Shown in pieces: positions 1 through 8,651 of a stretch of 64,000 nt of DNA. The notes below the pieces were generated by a model. It did no database searches. It was not told the origin of the DNA and saw only the letters and a program-made list of their open reading frames with translations. Position numbers and translations under genes: made by a program. The stretch's first letter is position 1; each line of letters starts with the position of its first letter. The stretch comes from an uncultured Alphaproteobacteria bacterium (lineage in GTDB: Bacteria; Pseudomonadota; Alphaproteobacteria; Paracaedibacterales; CAITNM01): contig CAIQTY010000025.1 in NCBI GenBank assembly GCA_903874955.1, positions 72,034 through 136,033 of the forward strand. The letters run 5' to 3'.

Positions 1-1
1 A

Positions 2-100
2 TATCGTCATAAGGCTACCCTTTATAGCCCTGCCCCTCATTATTCAGAGAAAGATGATAAGGATAATACGCAAGAACAAACTTATCAGCAGATAGCCTAA
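2..100 (+). CDS. C-terminal end of a protein starting upstream of the window (partial, ...HYSEKDDKDNTQEQTYQQIA*)
   Basis: Open frame from the window edge to TAA at 98-100, followed directly by a terminator-like hairpin. Confidence 0.4.
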   Translation, partial: YRHKATLYSPAPHYSEKDDKDNTQEQTYQQIA

Positions 101-109
101 AACTGAAAC

Positions 110-133
110 CGGGGGGACATGCTCCCCCGTTTT
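110..133 (+). terminator. Rho-independent terminator-like hairpin
   Basis: CGGGGGG-acatgc-TCCCCCG stem followed by TTTT. Confidence 0.65.
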
Positions 134-167
134 GCTAGACAATAAAAAAGTTAGATAGTTTTTTTAA

Positions 168-632
168 TCAAGCTTTTGCTATTGGGAAACGATAAACCTC
201 TAAGGAAAAATTTTTAGGATGTTTTTCACGAAACAGAACTGCCTTAATTTCGCCAACGCCCTCTATAGAAAAATCATGAGCCTGCCATATATAAGACTTT
301 AACGAATCTTTTGTGTTAAAAAAAAGCTTTATACATAAAGCTGATATAGGATTTATGCATAATTGTTTACGATTGATAGTAATGTCATTTGAGATTGCAG
401 AACCCTTTCCATTGTTAGTTAATAAATAGGCTTTTTGAAAAACAGTATTACTATCTGAGTTGAGTTTCAGCTCAAGACTGTACCCAACTAAATGATACAC
501 TTGATTTTCTATAGAAAATTTTAAAGTTTGATTAGCAATTTTAGTAGGCTTTTCTTCAATGTCACTATGCTGGGTAGACGCTAATAAACTGGTAAGAAAA
601 AAAGTTGCAGTAACGAAGAGGAACTTTTTCAT
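168..632 (-). CDS. Hypothetical exported protein
   Basis: 154 aa ORF with N-terminal signal peptide (MKKFLFVTATFFLTSLLAS). Confidence 0.6.
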   Translation of the reverse strand: MKKFLFVTATFFLTSLLASTQHSDIEEKPTKIANQTLKFSIENQVYHLVGYSLELKLNSDSNTVFQKAYLLTNNGKGSAISNDITINRKQLCINPISALCIKLFFNTKDSLKSYIWQAHDFSIEGVGEIKAVLFREKHPKNFSLEVYRFPIAKA

Positions 633-735
633 ACAATTTCTCCCAAGTTAGTTTGATAAGGTAATACCAATAATTTAGAGATCTCTGCAGAAGTGCAATT
701 ATAGCAATATTAAAGTTAAAAAATGCTTAAAACCC

Positions 736-952
736 CAGTTCGGGATTACCATTCCCCGCAAAGTTTCCCCAGAACTTAAGTAAGCAGCGCGTAAACGTGT
801 TGAGAAACTTAAGTCGTGTGGGATTATAAGATTTGTAACTAATTTTCATTGGATACTCCGACGGGGCCGGAGTAAAATTCTAGCGGTGGCGAGCATTCTT
901 TTATATTTTTTAAGCTTTTTAGTATCTACTCCCGAACTCTGGTTTATCAGTT
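736..952. repeat. MITE-like repeat, copy 1
   Basis: Ends CCAGTTCGGGATTACCATTCCC / AGTATCTACTCCCGAACTCTGG form imperfect inverted repeats and match the ends of 33620-33872. Confidence 0.6.
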
Positions 953-1047
953 AACGAGTAGGATCAGTAATTCAAGAACCCCGAAGCTAAATCAACAGCA
1001 ACGACAATTCATACAAAGGCTGACAAACCAACTATAGCAAGTAAAAA

Positions 1048-1851
1048 CTAAGCAGCGGCCAGCAAATTACCTTCCATTACCGTGATCGCTTGAGCAGTCA
1101 AAGTAACTCTTGTATTTTCAAGAGTTACCCTAATAAAACCAGTTCGTTCGGAAATCTGCAAAGCATTCATTGAGTATTTATTAAGCTTTTCAGCCCACAG
1201 AGGTGTCAAACGACAATGTGCCGAGCCACAAACAGGATCTTCAGGAATACCAACTTTAGGGGCGAAGTAACGGGAAACGAAATCAATATTTGAATCAATT
1301 TCCCCTTCATTTAAAGCTGTTACTGTAACTGAACGGCAAGGTAGCTGAGCAATCTTGGCAAAATTTGGCTTTAATTCGCGCACAGCTTCTACAGAAGGTA
1401 AAACCACGATATACATTACTTCATCTTTGTACACAGAAGTAACCGGAATAAAACCAAGAGCCTTGTTTAAAAGTTCGGGCATCGGAGCTGGCTCAACGAT
1501 AAAGCTTGGAAAGTTAAGAGTAATCCACTCACCGTTTCGCTGAGCTGTCAAAGGCCCCCCCATTGATTCAAAGGTGATCATATCTTCCTCAACATGATTT
1601 TTCTCCCATAGTAAATGTGCGGCCGCAAGTGTTGCATGACCACATAGCCCACATTCATCCTTAGGAGAAAACCAGCGGATATGATAATGGCTTGGCGTGA
1701 TTTTTTTTAAAAAAGACGTTTCCGAATAATTCACTTCTGCCGCAATTTTTTGGCAAAGATCATCAGATGGAAATTCGTCCACAATGCATACGCCCGCCGG
1801 GTTTCCTTTAAAAGGTTCGTTTGTAAAAGCATTAACCTGCCAAATATGCAT
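1048..1851 (-). CDS. PhzF family isomerase/epimerase
   Basis: N-terminal QVNAFTNEPFKGNPAGVC and the CGHATLAAAHLL and GxxEDPVCGSAH motifs of the PhzF family. Confidence 0.92.
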   Translation of the reverse strand: MHIWQVNAFTNEPFKGNPAGVCIVDEFPSDDLCQKIAAEVNYSETSFLKKITPSHYHIRWFSPKDECGLCGHATLAAAHLLWEKNHVEEDMITFESMGGPLTAQRNGEWITLNFPSFIVEPAPMPELLNKALGFIPVTSVYKDEVMYIVVLPSVEAVRELKPNFAKIAQLPCRSVTVTALNEGEIDSNIDFVSRYFAPKVGIPEDPVCGSAHCRLTPLWAEKLNKYSMNALQISERTGFIRVTLENTRVTLTAQAITVMEGNLLAAA

Positions 1852-1868
1852 GTGATCTCCTAATTCAT

Positions 1869-1917
1869 GATTGCAGTTTGCAAGTATTCAAGATATTTTG
1901 AAAATGCGTTTGTTTCA
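1869..1917. repeat. 49-bp direct repeat, copy 1
   Basis: GATTGCAGTTTGCAAGTATTCAAGATATTTTGAAAATGCGTTTGTTTCA; about 40/49 identical to 3757-3805. Confidence 0.7.
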
Positions 1918-1990
1918 ATAGTTAACTAAACAGAAGATGATCTAGAGCCAGAAATCTGGCTCTTGAAATAGATAAACATTCGAAAAAAAT

Positions 1991-3658
1991 TCACTTTTTA
2001 TTTGTGAACTCTTCAATTTGTTTTAGACGCGCTAGAGCAATACCCCCCATAGGAACTCTGTCACTTATTATAGTTTGCCAGTTTTCCCACTGCCCCCAGG
2101 AAAAAGGTATCCCAAGAGATGAATCAAGTCCCTTTACATCATCATTTGCTTTCATTCTAACCACGCAGCTGGATGAAAGTAAAATAACGCTAGCCACTTT
2201 ATCATCCTGTATATCCTTTTTAGGATAAACTAACGCAATAATTTTGGGCTCTATTTCAAAAGCATCTCTAACAAAACTACAAAACTTGTGAACAGATTCT
2301 CCACTTTCATAACGATCGATAACATAAATCTTTCCGTCTTGCTTAAGCTTTGTGCCAAAAAATCTTCTTAGAAAATCAACATAATGCATTTCTGCTTTTT
2401 GGTATTTTTTTTGCTCGTCATTTGAATGAAGATTTACATCGTTTCCCTTGTAGGAAAATGGAACTTCGAAAACTCCTTGGTATTCTGGGTAAAGAGCTTG
2501 CAGCATTCTACTTATATAAAGCGGTGATCTACCTACAAAAAAAATTGAATCTTTCCTAGGGTCAATGAATTGATAGATACTCTTACCTATGTTGCTTAAT
2601 TCTTCTAATACATTTTGCTCAAAAAGATGCTCGGCTGGAATTTTCTGCACTTGATTTTTTGAGTCATTCATAGCTTTTTGCATTTTTGTAAGCTCAAGGA
2701 ATGAACCCTTCACATCTCCTTTTCCAGCTAACCCATTTGAATTTCTAAGACGAGTTACAGTTTCTGATCTCATATTTTCCAATACCTCAGCTCTAAATTT
2801 TGCATGTTTAGCCTTGCCTTGGGCATAGGATTGGCTTTGCTTCACCTCATCTAAAAGTTTTATTCTGAGCTGATCGGTTGATAGACCAGCCAGATCTGAT
2901 CTATTTCCTCTTGAAAGAGGGGTTTTATTTGTAGTTCGATCCATTTGATTAGATCGTTCAACTAATTCTGCTCCATTAAGAGAGTTATTATTTTTAACTT
3001 GATTCACTACAAAATCTACTAGAGATTCAAGCATGCTATCCTGAAGGTCTGGGCCTGTTAAGCTCTCTACCCGAGCAATCATATTTTTCATATCGTCGCT
3101 TAACTTTTGTGTAGAAAATTCAAGTTCTTCTTTTACATCTTGGTGAGCTTTCTTCATCTTTTCGATGCAAATCTCAGCTTGTTTCTTTGCTTGAGCATGA
3201 CCCTTTAATCTCAAAGCATCGAAAATTTTATATGCTTCTTGAAAATTACCAAAGTTAAATAAATTAACCGCCCTATTATAGGCTGACTTAACAATAACAG
3301 GAGTATTTGATGGATCAATACGGCTAATTTTTTCAAATACAGTGTCTCCTCCTGCTTTCTCAAACACCATTTCATAGAATTGGGATAATTTCTCGTACAT
3401 AGGCCGTTTATGTTCCTCAGAAGAAATCATAAAATTAAACGTAAACTCTCTAAACGTTTTGATTTCTTCAAATAGCGTCTCAGGTGATAACGGTCGAGTA
3501 TATTCAACAAATTTATTATCGAATATTGCACGAACAATGGGTGGAAAACCGCTTATAAGATCTGAATAATCGTCTTCTTTTTCATTAGCTGAAGAAGCAG
3601 AAAGTGATGTACCAAACAATGAAAATACCAAAGCCGCACAACATATTTTAAAATTCAT
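1991..3658 (-). CDS. Large hypothetical exported protein; possible phosphoribosyltransferase-like C-terminal domain
   Basis: 555 aa ORF, signal peptide MNFKICCAALVFSLFGTSLSASS; C-terminal segment IFFVGRSPLYISRML...GKIYVIDRYESGESVHKF resembles a PRTase loop motif. Confidence 0.6.
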   Translation of the reverse strand: MNFKICCAALVFSLFGTSLSASSANEKEDDYSDLISGFPPIVRAIFDNKFVEYTRPLSPETLFEEIKTFREFTFNFMISSEEHKRPMYEKLSQFYEMVFEKAGGDTVFEKISRIDPSNTPVIVKSAYNRAVNLFNFGNFQEAYKIFDALRLKGHAQAKKQAEICIEKMKKAHQDVKEELEFSTQKLSDDMKNMIARVESLTGPDLQDSMLESLVDFVVNQVKNNNSLNGAELVERSNQMDRTTNKTPLSRGNRSDLAGLSTDQLRIKLLDEVKQSQSYAQGKAKHAKFRAEVLENMRSETVTRLRNSNGLAGKGDVKGSFLELTKMQKAMNDSKNQVQKIPAEHLFEQNVLEELSNIGKSIYQFIDPRKDSIFFVGRSPLYISRMLQALYPEYQGVFEVPFSYKGNDVNLHSNDEQKKYQKAEMHYVDFLRRFFGTKLKQDGKIYVIDRYESGESVHKFCSFVRDAFEIEPKIIALVYPKKDIQDDKVASVILLSSSCVVRMKANDDVKGLDSSLGIPFSWGQWENWQTIISDRVPMGGIALARLKQIEEFTNKK

Positions 3659-3756
3659 ATTAACCCATTAAAAGTAATTTAATTTTACTATTTACTTTAT
3701 TTATAATTTTTTTTCAACGATAAAATTTTAATATGAATTTTTGATTTTTGATTTTT

Positions 3757-3805
3757 GATTGCAGTTTTCTAGCTTTCAAGATATTTTAAAAGCACGTTTA
3801 TTTCA
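3757..3805. repeat. 49-bp direct repeat, copy 2, preceded by (TTTTTGA)x3
   Basis: GATTGCAGTTTTCTAGCTTTCAAGATATTTTAAAAGCACGTTTATTTCA; matches 1869-1917. Confidence 0.7.
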
Positions 3806-3834
3806 GAATCAATAATTAGAAAAGGTAATAAAAT

Positions 3835-4107
3835 ATGTCAATCACATCATCAGTAAGTGCTGCAGAATTGCGCCAATTTATAGAAAAAATTGAACGTCTT
3901 GATGAAGACAAAGCAGAAATTCAAAACCATATAAAAGATGTGCTAACCGAAGCTAAAGCTCAAGGTTTTGACACGAAGATTATGCGCCAAGTCATTCGCA
4001 TGCGAAAACTCAAAAAAGAAGAACTTATTGAACAGCAAGAATTGCTTGATATTTACACCCATGCTTTGGGAATGCAAGTTGAGGCAGATCAAGCTGAAGC
4101 TGCCTAA
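3835..4107 (+). CDS. gapR: GapR-like (DUF2312) DNA-binding protein
   Basis: Classic DUF2312 sequence: AAELRQFIEKIERLDEDKAEIQNHIKDVLTEAKAQGFDTKIMRQVIRMRKL. Confidence 0.9.
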   Translation: MSITSSVSAAELRQFIEKIERLDEDKAEIQNHIKDVLTEAKAQGFDTKIMRQVIRMRKLKKEELIEQQELLDIYTHALGMQVEADQAEAA

Positions 4108-5453
4108 TGTTGCAACTCTTCAACACGCTTACTAAGCGAAAAGAAAACTTCAAACCGCAAAATCCTAATAACGTTGGCATGTATGTTTGTGGACCAACGG
4201 TATATGATTTAGCCCATCTTGGGAACGCAAGGCCAGTTGTGGTTTTTGATGTGTTATTTCGGCTTTTGAAAAGCACGTTCAATAAAATAACTTACGTTCG
4301 CAACGTGACCGATGTTGACGATAAAATAAATGCTGCAGCACTGGAAAATGGGGAAGATATCCGCGATTTAACAAATCGTACGCTGCAAGCCTATCATGAT
4401 GATATGCAGGCAATTGGTGCTTTGCCCCCAACCCATGAACCACGCGCTACAGATCATATTGGTGATATGATTTCAATCATTGAAACCTTAATCATTAAAG
4501 GTTTTGCTTATGCAAATGATGGCCACGTTTTATTTAAAGTCAAAAATTATAAAAACTATGGTCATCTTTCAAGACGTCAACAAGATGAGTTATTAGCTGG
4601 CGCAAGGATCGAAGTTGCCCCGTACAAAGAATACGCTGGGGATTTTGTCTTGTGGAAACCATCCTCAGATAAACTTCCTGGTTGGGATAGCCCCTGGGGA
4701 CGTGGCAGACCAGGTTGGCACATTGAATGTTCCGCCATGAGTAAAGCCTTTTTAGGTGAAACTTTTGATATTCACGGTGGCGGGATTGATCTTGTTTTTC
4801 CTCACCATGAAAATGAAATTGCCCAAAGCTGCTGCGCTCATGACACAGATTTGATGGCCAACATTTGGATGCACAATGGCCATTTAATGGTCAATGGCGA
4901 AAAAATGTCAAAATCTTTAGGGAACTTTTTTACTGTCCGTGACATCTTGAAGGATTATGATGGTGAAGTTATTCGTTATGCGTTTTTAAGCACACACTAC
5001 AGGCAACCGATCGATTGGACAGATGAAAGCACAAAACAAGCTAAAATAGCCCTAGATCGCTTTTATAAAGCGATTGAAAATGCAAATGAAGACACCGGCG
5101 CTGTTTCGTCTAACATCATAAATGCGCTTGAAGATGATTTGAACACGCCTCTTGCGATTAGTTATATGCATGAACTTGCTAACACAGTTTTCAAGTCTTC
5201 AGGAGATGAGCGAACACTATCAGCAAATACTTTAAAAGCCAGCGGCAAATTTTTAGGACTTTTTACAAAAGATTCAAAAACTTGGTTTCAGGGTAGCACA
5301 AATAACGCAGAAATTGATCAGCTGGTCTTGGCCAGACAAGAGGCTAAACGTGCAAAAAATTTTGCTGAAGCAGATAAGATTCGTGATCAACTTTTAAGCG
5401 AAGGTATTACCCTTGAAGACGGACCTAACGGCACAATCTGGCGCCGAATATAG
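4107..5453 (+). CDS. cysS: Cysteinyl-tRNA synthetase
   Basis: YVCGPTVYDLAHLGNAR, GWHIECSAMS and KMSKSLGNF signatures. Confidence 0.97.
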   Translation: MLQLFNTLTKRKENFKPQNPNNVGMYVCGPTVYDLAHLGNARPVVVFDVLFRLLKSTFNKITYVRNVTDVDDKINAAALENGEDIRDLTNRTLQAYHDDMQAIGALPPTHEPRATDHIGDMISIIETLIIKGFAYANDGHVLFKVKNYKNYGHLSRRQQDELLAGARIEVAPYKEYAGDFVLWKPSSDKLPGWDSPWGRGRPGWHIECSAMSKAFLGETFDIHGGGIDLVFPHHENEIAQSCCAHDTDLMANIWMHNGHLMVNGEKMSKSLGNFFTVRDILKDYDGEVIRYAFLSTHYRQPIDWTDESTKQAKIALDRFYKAIENANEDTGAVSSNIINALEDDLNTPLAISYMHELANTVFKSSGDERTLSANTLKASGKFLGLFTKDSKTWFQGSTNNAEIDQLVLARQEAKRAKNFAEADKIRDQLLSEGITLEDGPNGTIWRRI

Positions 5454-6152
5454 ATGATAAAACCGATCATTCTTTTACATCAAATCCAACTTGCTGAAAA
5501 CTTAGGTGCCGTTGCAAGGGCAATGGGGAATTTTGGCATTGACCAATTGCGATTGATTCAACCTAAGTGTGATCCAGATGATGCCAAAGCATTTGCTATG
5601 GCAGCGGGAAACGAAACTGTTCTAGAAAATGCTAATCTTTACCAAAGTTTAGAGCATGCAGTCGGAGACTTAGAATTTGTTTTTGCAACAACAGCTACAG
5701 AACGCGAACTAATCAAGGAATACCACACACCAAAGACCGCCATGCCCTTGATGATCGGTAAAAAAGTGGGTTTATTATTCGGCCCTGAACGCACTGGTCT
5801 TAGCAATGAAGATTTATCGGTTGCTACAGACATTATAACAATTCCAGTGAATCCTGATTTTTCGTCATTAAACATAGCCCAAGCGGTTGTGGTGATTTTA
5901 TACGAATGGTTCCAATCCCATACTAGTCAAGAATCGTGGTTGCACTTAGGCGAAACAAAACCTGCTGTTCAAAAAGAATTACATTACTTTTTTAAATTTC
6001 TGGAAACAGAACTTGATGAAGTGAATTTTTGGCGTGTGCCCCATAAAAAAGAAAAAATGTGGCAAAATATAAGGGCCGCATTTTTAAGAATGCAGCCCAC
6101 TGAACAAGAAATTCGCACCCTGTATGGTGCTATTCAAGCTATCAAAAAATAA
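5454..6152 (+). CDS. TrmH/TrmJ-family RNA (2'-O) methyltransferase
   Basis: SPOUT motifs: QLAENLGAVARAMGNFG, GLLFGPERTGLSNEDL, IPVNPDFSSLNIAQAV. Confidence 0.93.
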   Translation: MIKPIILLHQIQLAENLGAVARAMGNFGIDQLRLIQPKCDPDDAKAFAMAAGNETVLENANLYQSLEHAVGDLEFVFATTATERELIKEYHTPKTAMPLMIGKKVGLLFGPERTGLSNEDLSVATDIITIPVNPDFSSLNIAQAVVVILYEWFQSHTSQESWLHLGETKPAVQKELHYFFKFLETELDEVNFWRVPHKKEKMWQNIRAAFLRMQPTEQEIRTLYGAIQAIKK

Positions 6153-6740
6153 TTAATCCTTTACTGGGGCATCTGCTTCAATTGTAAACAAGAATTTTTT
6201 CTGAAATGCTTCACTGTATTTAGCAACGACAAGGTGACCGTGGGTAGGCTTCTTACCATTTACCTTGGGTGTCTTCGCAGAAGGATTCGGAAGGTAGGTG
6301 AAGCCTTCTTTATCACCACCATTTAGATTTTTAATAGCAAGTTCAAGCACAGACGTTCCATCAGCTGTTTTAATTTCTGAAGCTGACTTGTTCAACAACG
6401 TTGGATCGAAAGATGCAACGATGGTCTTTTTTTCGGTATCGTAGCAAGTAATACGAAATTTATTTTCTGTGGCTTCTGTAACTGCATCCTGCAAAGGCAG
6501 TTCTTTTGTTGTTGTTTGGGTTTCACCATTTATTATTTTAAATAATTCCGGTGCTCCGCTAGCACTTCCTTCAGCCCCTTCATTTTTTACAATACGATTT
6601 ATAATGTCATTCATCTTACTGAGCTTTGTGTCATCTACAACAACTTTTTGATCAGCATATTTTGCTTCATTTTCAGCACTCAAGCTGAAAACCGTAAAAG
6701 CAAAAAGAGTTAGTAAGCTTTTTAACTTCACACTAGTCAT
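6153..6740 (-). CDS. Hypothetical exported protein
   Basis: 195 aa ORF with signal peptide (LLTLFAFTVFSLSA). Confidence 0.6.
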   Translation of the reverse strand: MTSVKLKSLLTLFAFTVFSLSAENEAKYADQKVVVDDTKLSKMNDIINRIVKNEGAEGSASGAPELFKIINGETQTTTKELPLQDAVTEATENKFRITCYDTEKKTIVASFDPTLLNKSASEIKTADGTSVLELAIKNLNGGDKEGFTYLPNPSAKTPKVNGKKPTHGHLVVAKYSEAFQKKFLFTIEADAPVKD

Positions 6741-6849
6741 CCTTAATTTTGGTCCATACTGAAGCCTAGCAAAGTTTTATAAAATTTTCCTTTTTTTTTA
6801 CCATTTTACTTATATGTGCTCATTCGTGTTGCAAAAAAACACAAATAGG

Positions 6850-6902
6850 TTATTCGAAATCATCTAATAGTTCTTCCACAACGTCTTTTTTGGGGAGCTT
6901 GG
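6850..6902 (-). pseudogene. Remnant of a PBP1A C-terminal tail
   Basis: KLPKKDVVEELLDDFE* parallels the C-terminus of the intact PBP1A in this window (PPKKDAVDEFLEDFG*, 8652). Confidence 0.6.
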
Positions 6903-7030
6903 CATAGTTATGCAGCTTTCTTCGTTAAAGGTGCCTAAATCGATCCAGTTTGCCTAGCAAGATGGTTTAATTTTTTCCTTTAAGGCGAATCCGCCATGAT
7001 CAGCACCAATTGCAATAGAAACTATATTTA
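6903..7030 (-). pseudogene. rpiB: Remnant of ribose-5-phosphate isomerase B (5' part)
   Basis: Translation IAIGADHGGFALKEKIKPSC*ANWIDLGTFNEESC matches the RpiB N-terminus; in-frame stop and frameshift present. Confidence 0.7.
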
Positions 7031-7070
7031 CCCAGCCCTGTTGGGGTACCAGTTATGGTCTTATGGTGCC

Positions 7071-8495
7071 CTAAACAACAAAGTTTTCACCAGCTGTTTG
7101 CAGTGTTGTCCATTCTCTTTTTAAAGAAGTGACGGCATCTTCAAAAAGTTTCGAGACTAATTCATCGATTGTCTGAACATTAAAAATGGTGGCACGTTTA
7201 ATACCTCCTAAATCAGAACCTGCAGCTTTCAATAATTTAAGGGAATCTTGAACTTTATGTTTCACAAGATATTGCGGCCCCTTAATAGCATTAAAAAGAT
7301 ATTCTTTTTCTAAATCCTGAACTTTTACAAAACCATCTATGAGATCTGCTCTAATATCATCAACTGTTATAGTGCAGGCTCTCTCAGGAATAGCAGTCCA
7401 GCAAATTGCAGTCCCGAACAGGGTATAATCAAATGAAATTTTTCCATCTTCCGGTAAATTACTTAAGTAAGGCCGTATATCTCGCGAACCATCATTTAGA
7501 CAGCAATCAATGTTTAGATCTGCAGAAATAGGTTTCATCGTCGTATTTCTCAACATGACATAAGGATCTATGGGAAATCTTGCAAAGTCGTGCTCTCTGT
7601 AAGCGTCGCATACTTCTTTCATAGCATCAATAAAGTCATCAAATGGCAACGTTGTTATATCCTTCTCCTGATATTTTGTACCAAAATAAGCGTAGGCTTC
7701 ATGAAAAAAGATGAACAAAAATGTATCAACAATTTTGTTCATCTTTTGCAAAACCAACCGATCACGAACAGTTTTTACTTTTTCATAGCCTGGCCAAAAA
7801 TGCTGAAACCATTTATCCCCCATATAACCTGAAGGATCCATATTATTATTGGTCATAAAAAGTACAGCGTGAGAAACATCATGTTCATACGATTCTAGAA
7901 CATTTTGATAATGTCCTCCGTGCAGCCCACCATCCGCAATAGAATTATTTGCGAGAGCTACAAGGTTATATGGTCTTTTTCTTAAGAAAGCATCAACAAA
8001 ACGTTCAATTTTTAAACCACCTTTTGGAACACATAAAAAATAGACGTCGGAAAATTCTAGAGTCTGGTTATCAAGGTATTCATTATTCGTTCCTCTTAAC
8101 TTCTGCTCAAACCACGATTCAGGCAATTCATCACTCGAGGCTATGGTTGGAATATCCTCAGTCTTATCACAAATCGTTGCCAAAACATCAAAACAGCGGA
8201 AAGCTTGTTGAAAGGATAAACATTTAGATTCATCTAGCACCCCAGCTTTTTGCATGACTGAACCGATAACATTTTCACGTTCCACATCCCCCCAAACTGC
8301 GGCTTTTACATAATCAGCCATATAAGCAACACGACCTATTAAATCCTTCACATGGGTCTTTTTCCATGAAAAATGAGTTTGGGAACGCGCTTCGTTCCAA
8401 ACCTTTCCCCATATATCTATTTGTTCATCGACCGATTCCGCTGCTGGAAGTTTAGTTAATATTAGAACAAATACCGCAAGTAAAATTCTTTCCAT
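7071..8495 (-). CDS. Exported protein of unknown function, paralog A (HD..HA / FFHE family)
   Basis: 474 aa, signal peptide; clear homology to the ORF at 52356-53759. Confidence 0.7.
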   Translation of the reverse strand: MERILLAVFVLILTKLPAAESVDEQIDIWGKVWNEARSQTHFSWKKTHVKDLIGRVAYMADYVKAAVWGDVERENVIGSVMQKAGVLDESKCLSFQQAFRCFDVLATICDKTEDIPTIASSDELPESWFEQKLRGTNNEYLDNQTLEFSDVYFLCVPKGGLKIERFVDAFLRKRPYNLVALANNSIADGGLHGGHYQNVLESYEHDVSHAVLFMTNNNMDPSGYMGDKWFQHFWPGYEKVKTVRDRLVLQKMNKIVDTFLFIFFHEAYAYFGTKYQEKDITTLPFDDFIDAMKEVCDAYREHDFARFPIDPYVMLRNTTMKPISADLNIDCCLNDGSRDIRPYLSNLPEDGKISFDYTLFGTAICWTAIPERACTITVDDIRADLIDGFVKVQDLEKEYLFNAIKGPQYLVKHKVQDSLKLLKAAGSDLGGIKRATIFNVQTIDELVSKLFEDAVTSLKREWTTLQTAGENFVV

Positions 8496-8651
8496 GAAAA
8501 ATAAAATGCCTTAATTTTGCAAGTGCAAATTAACACAAGATGTTTTTTTTGACAAGTAAAAAATTAATAATGCAGTACTTATTTGATAATGTCCGATTAT
8601 GCAATTAGATCTCTTATGGTTCGGGGTTTACAAACATCGGTACAAAAATAC

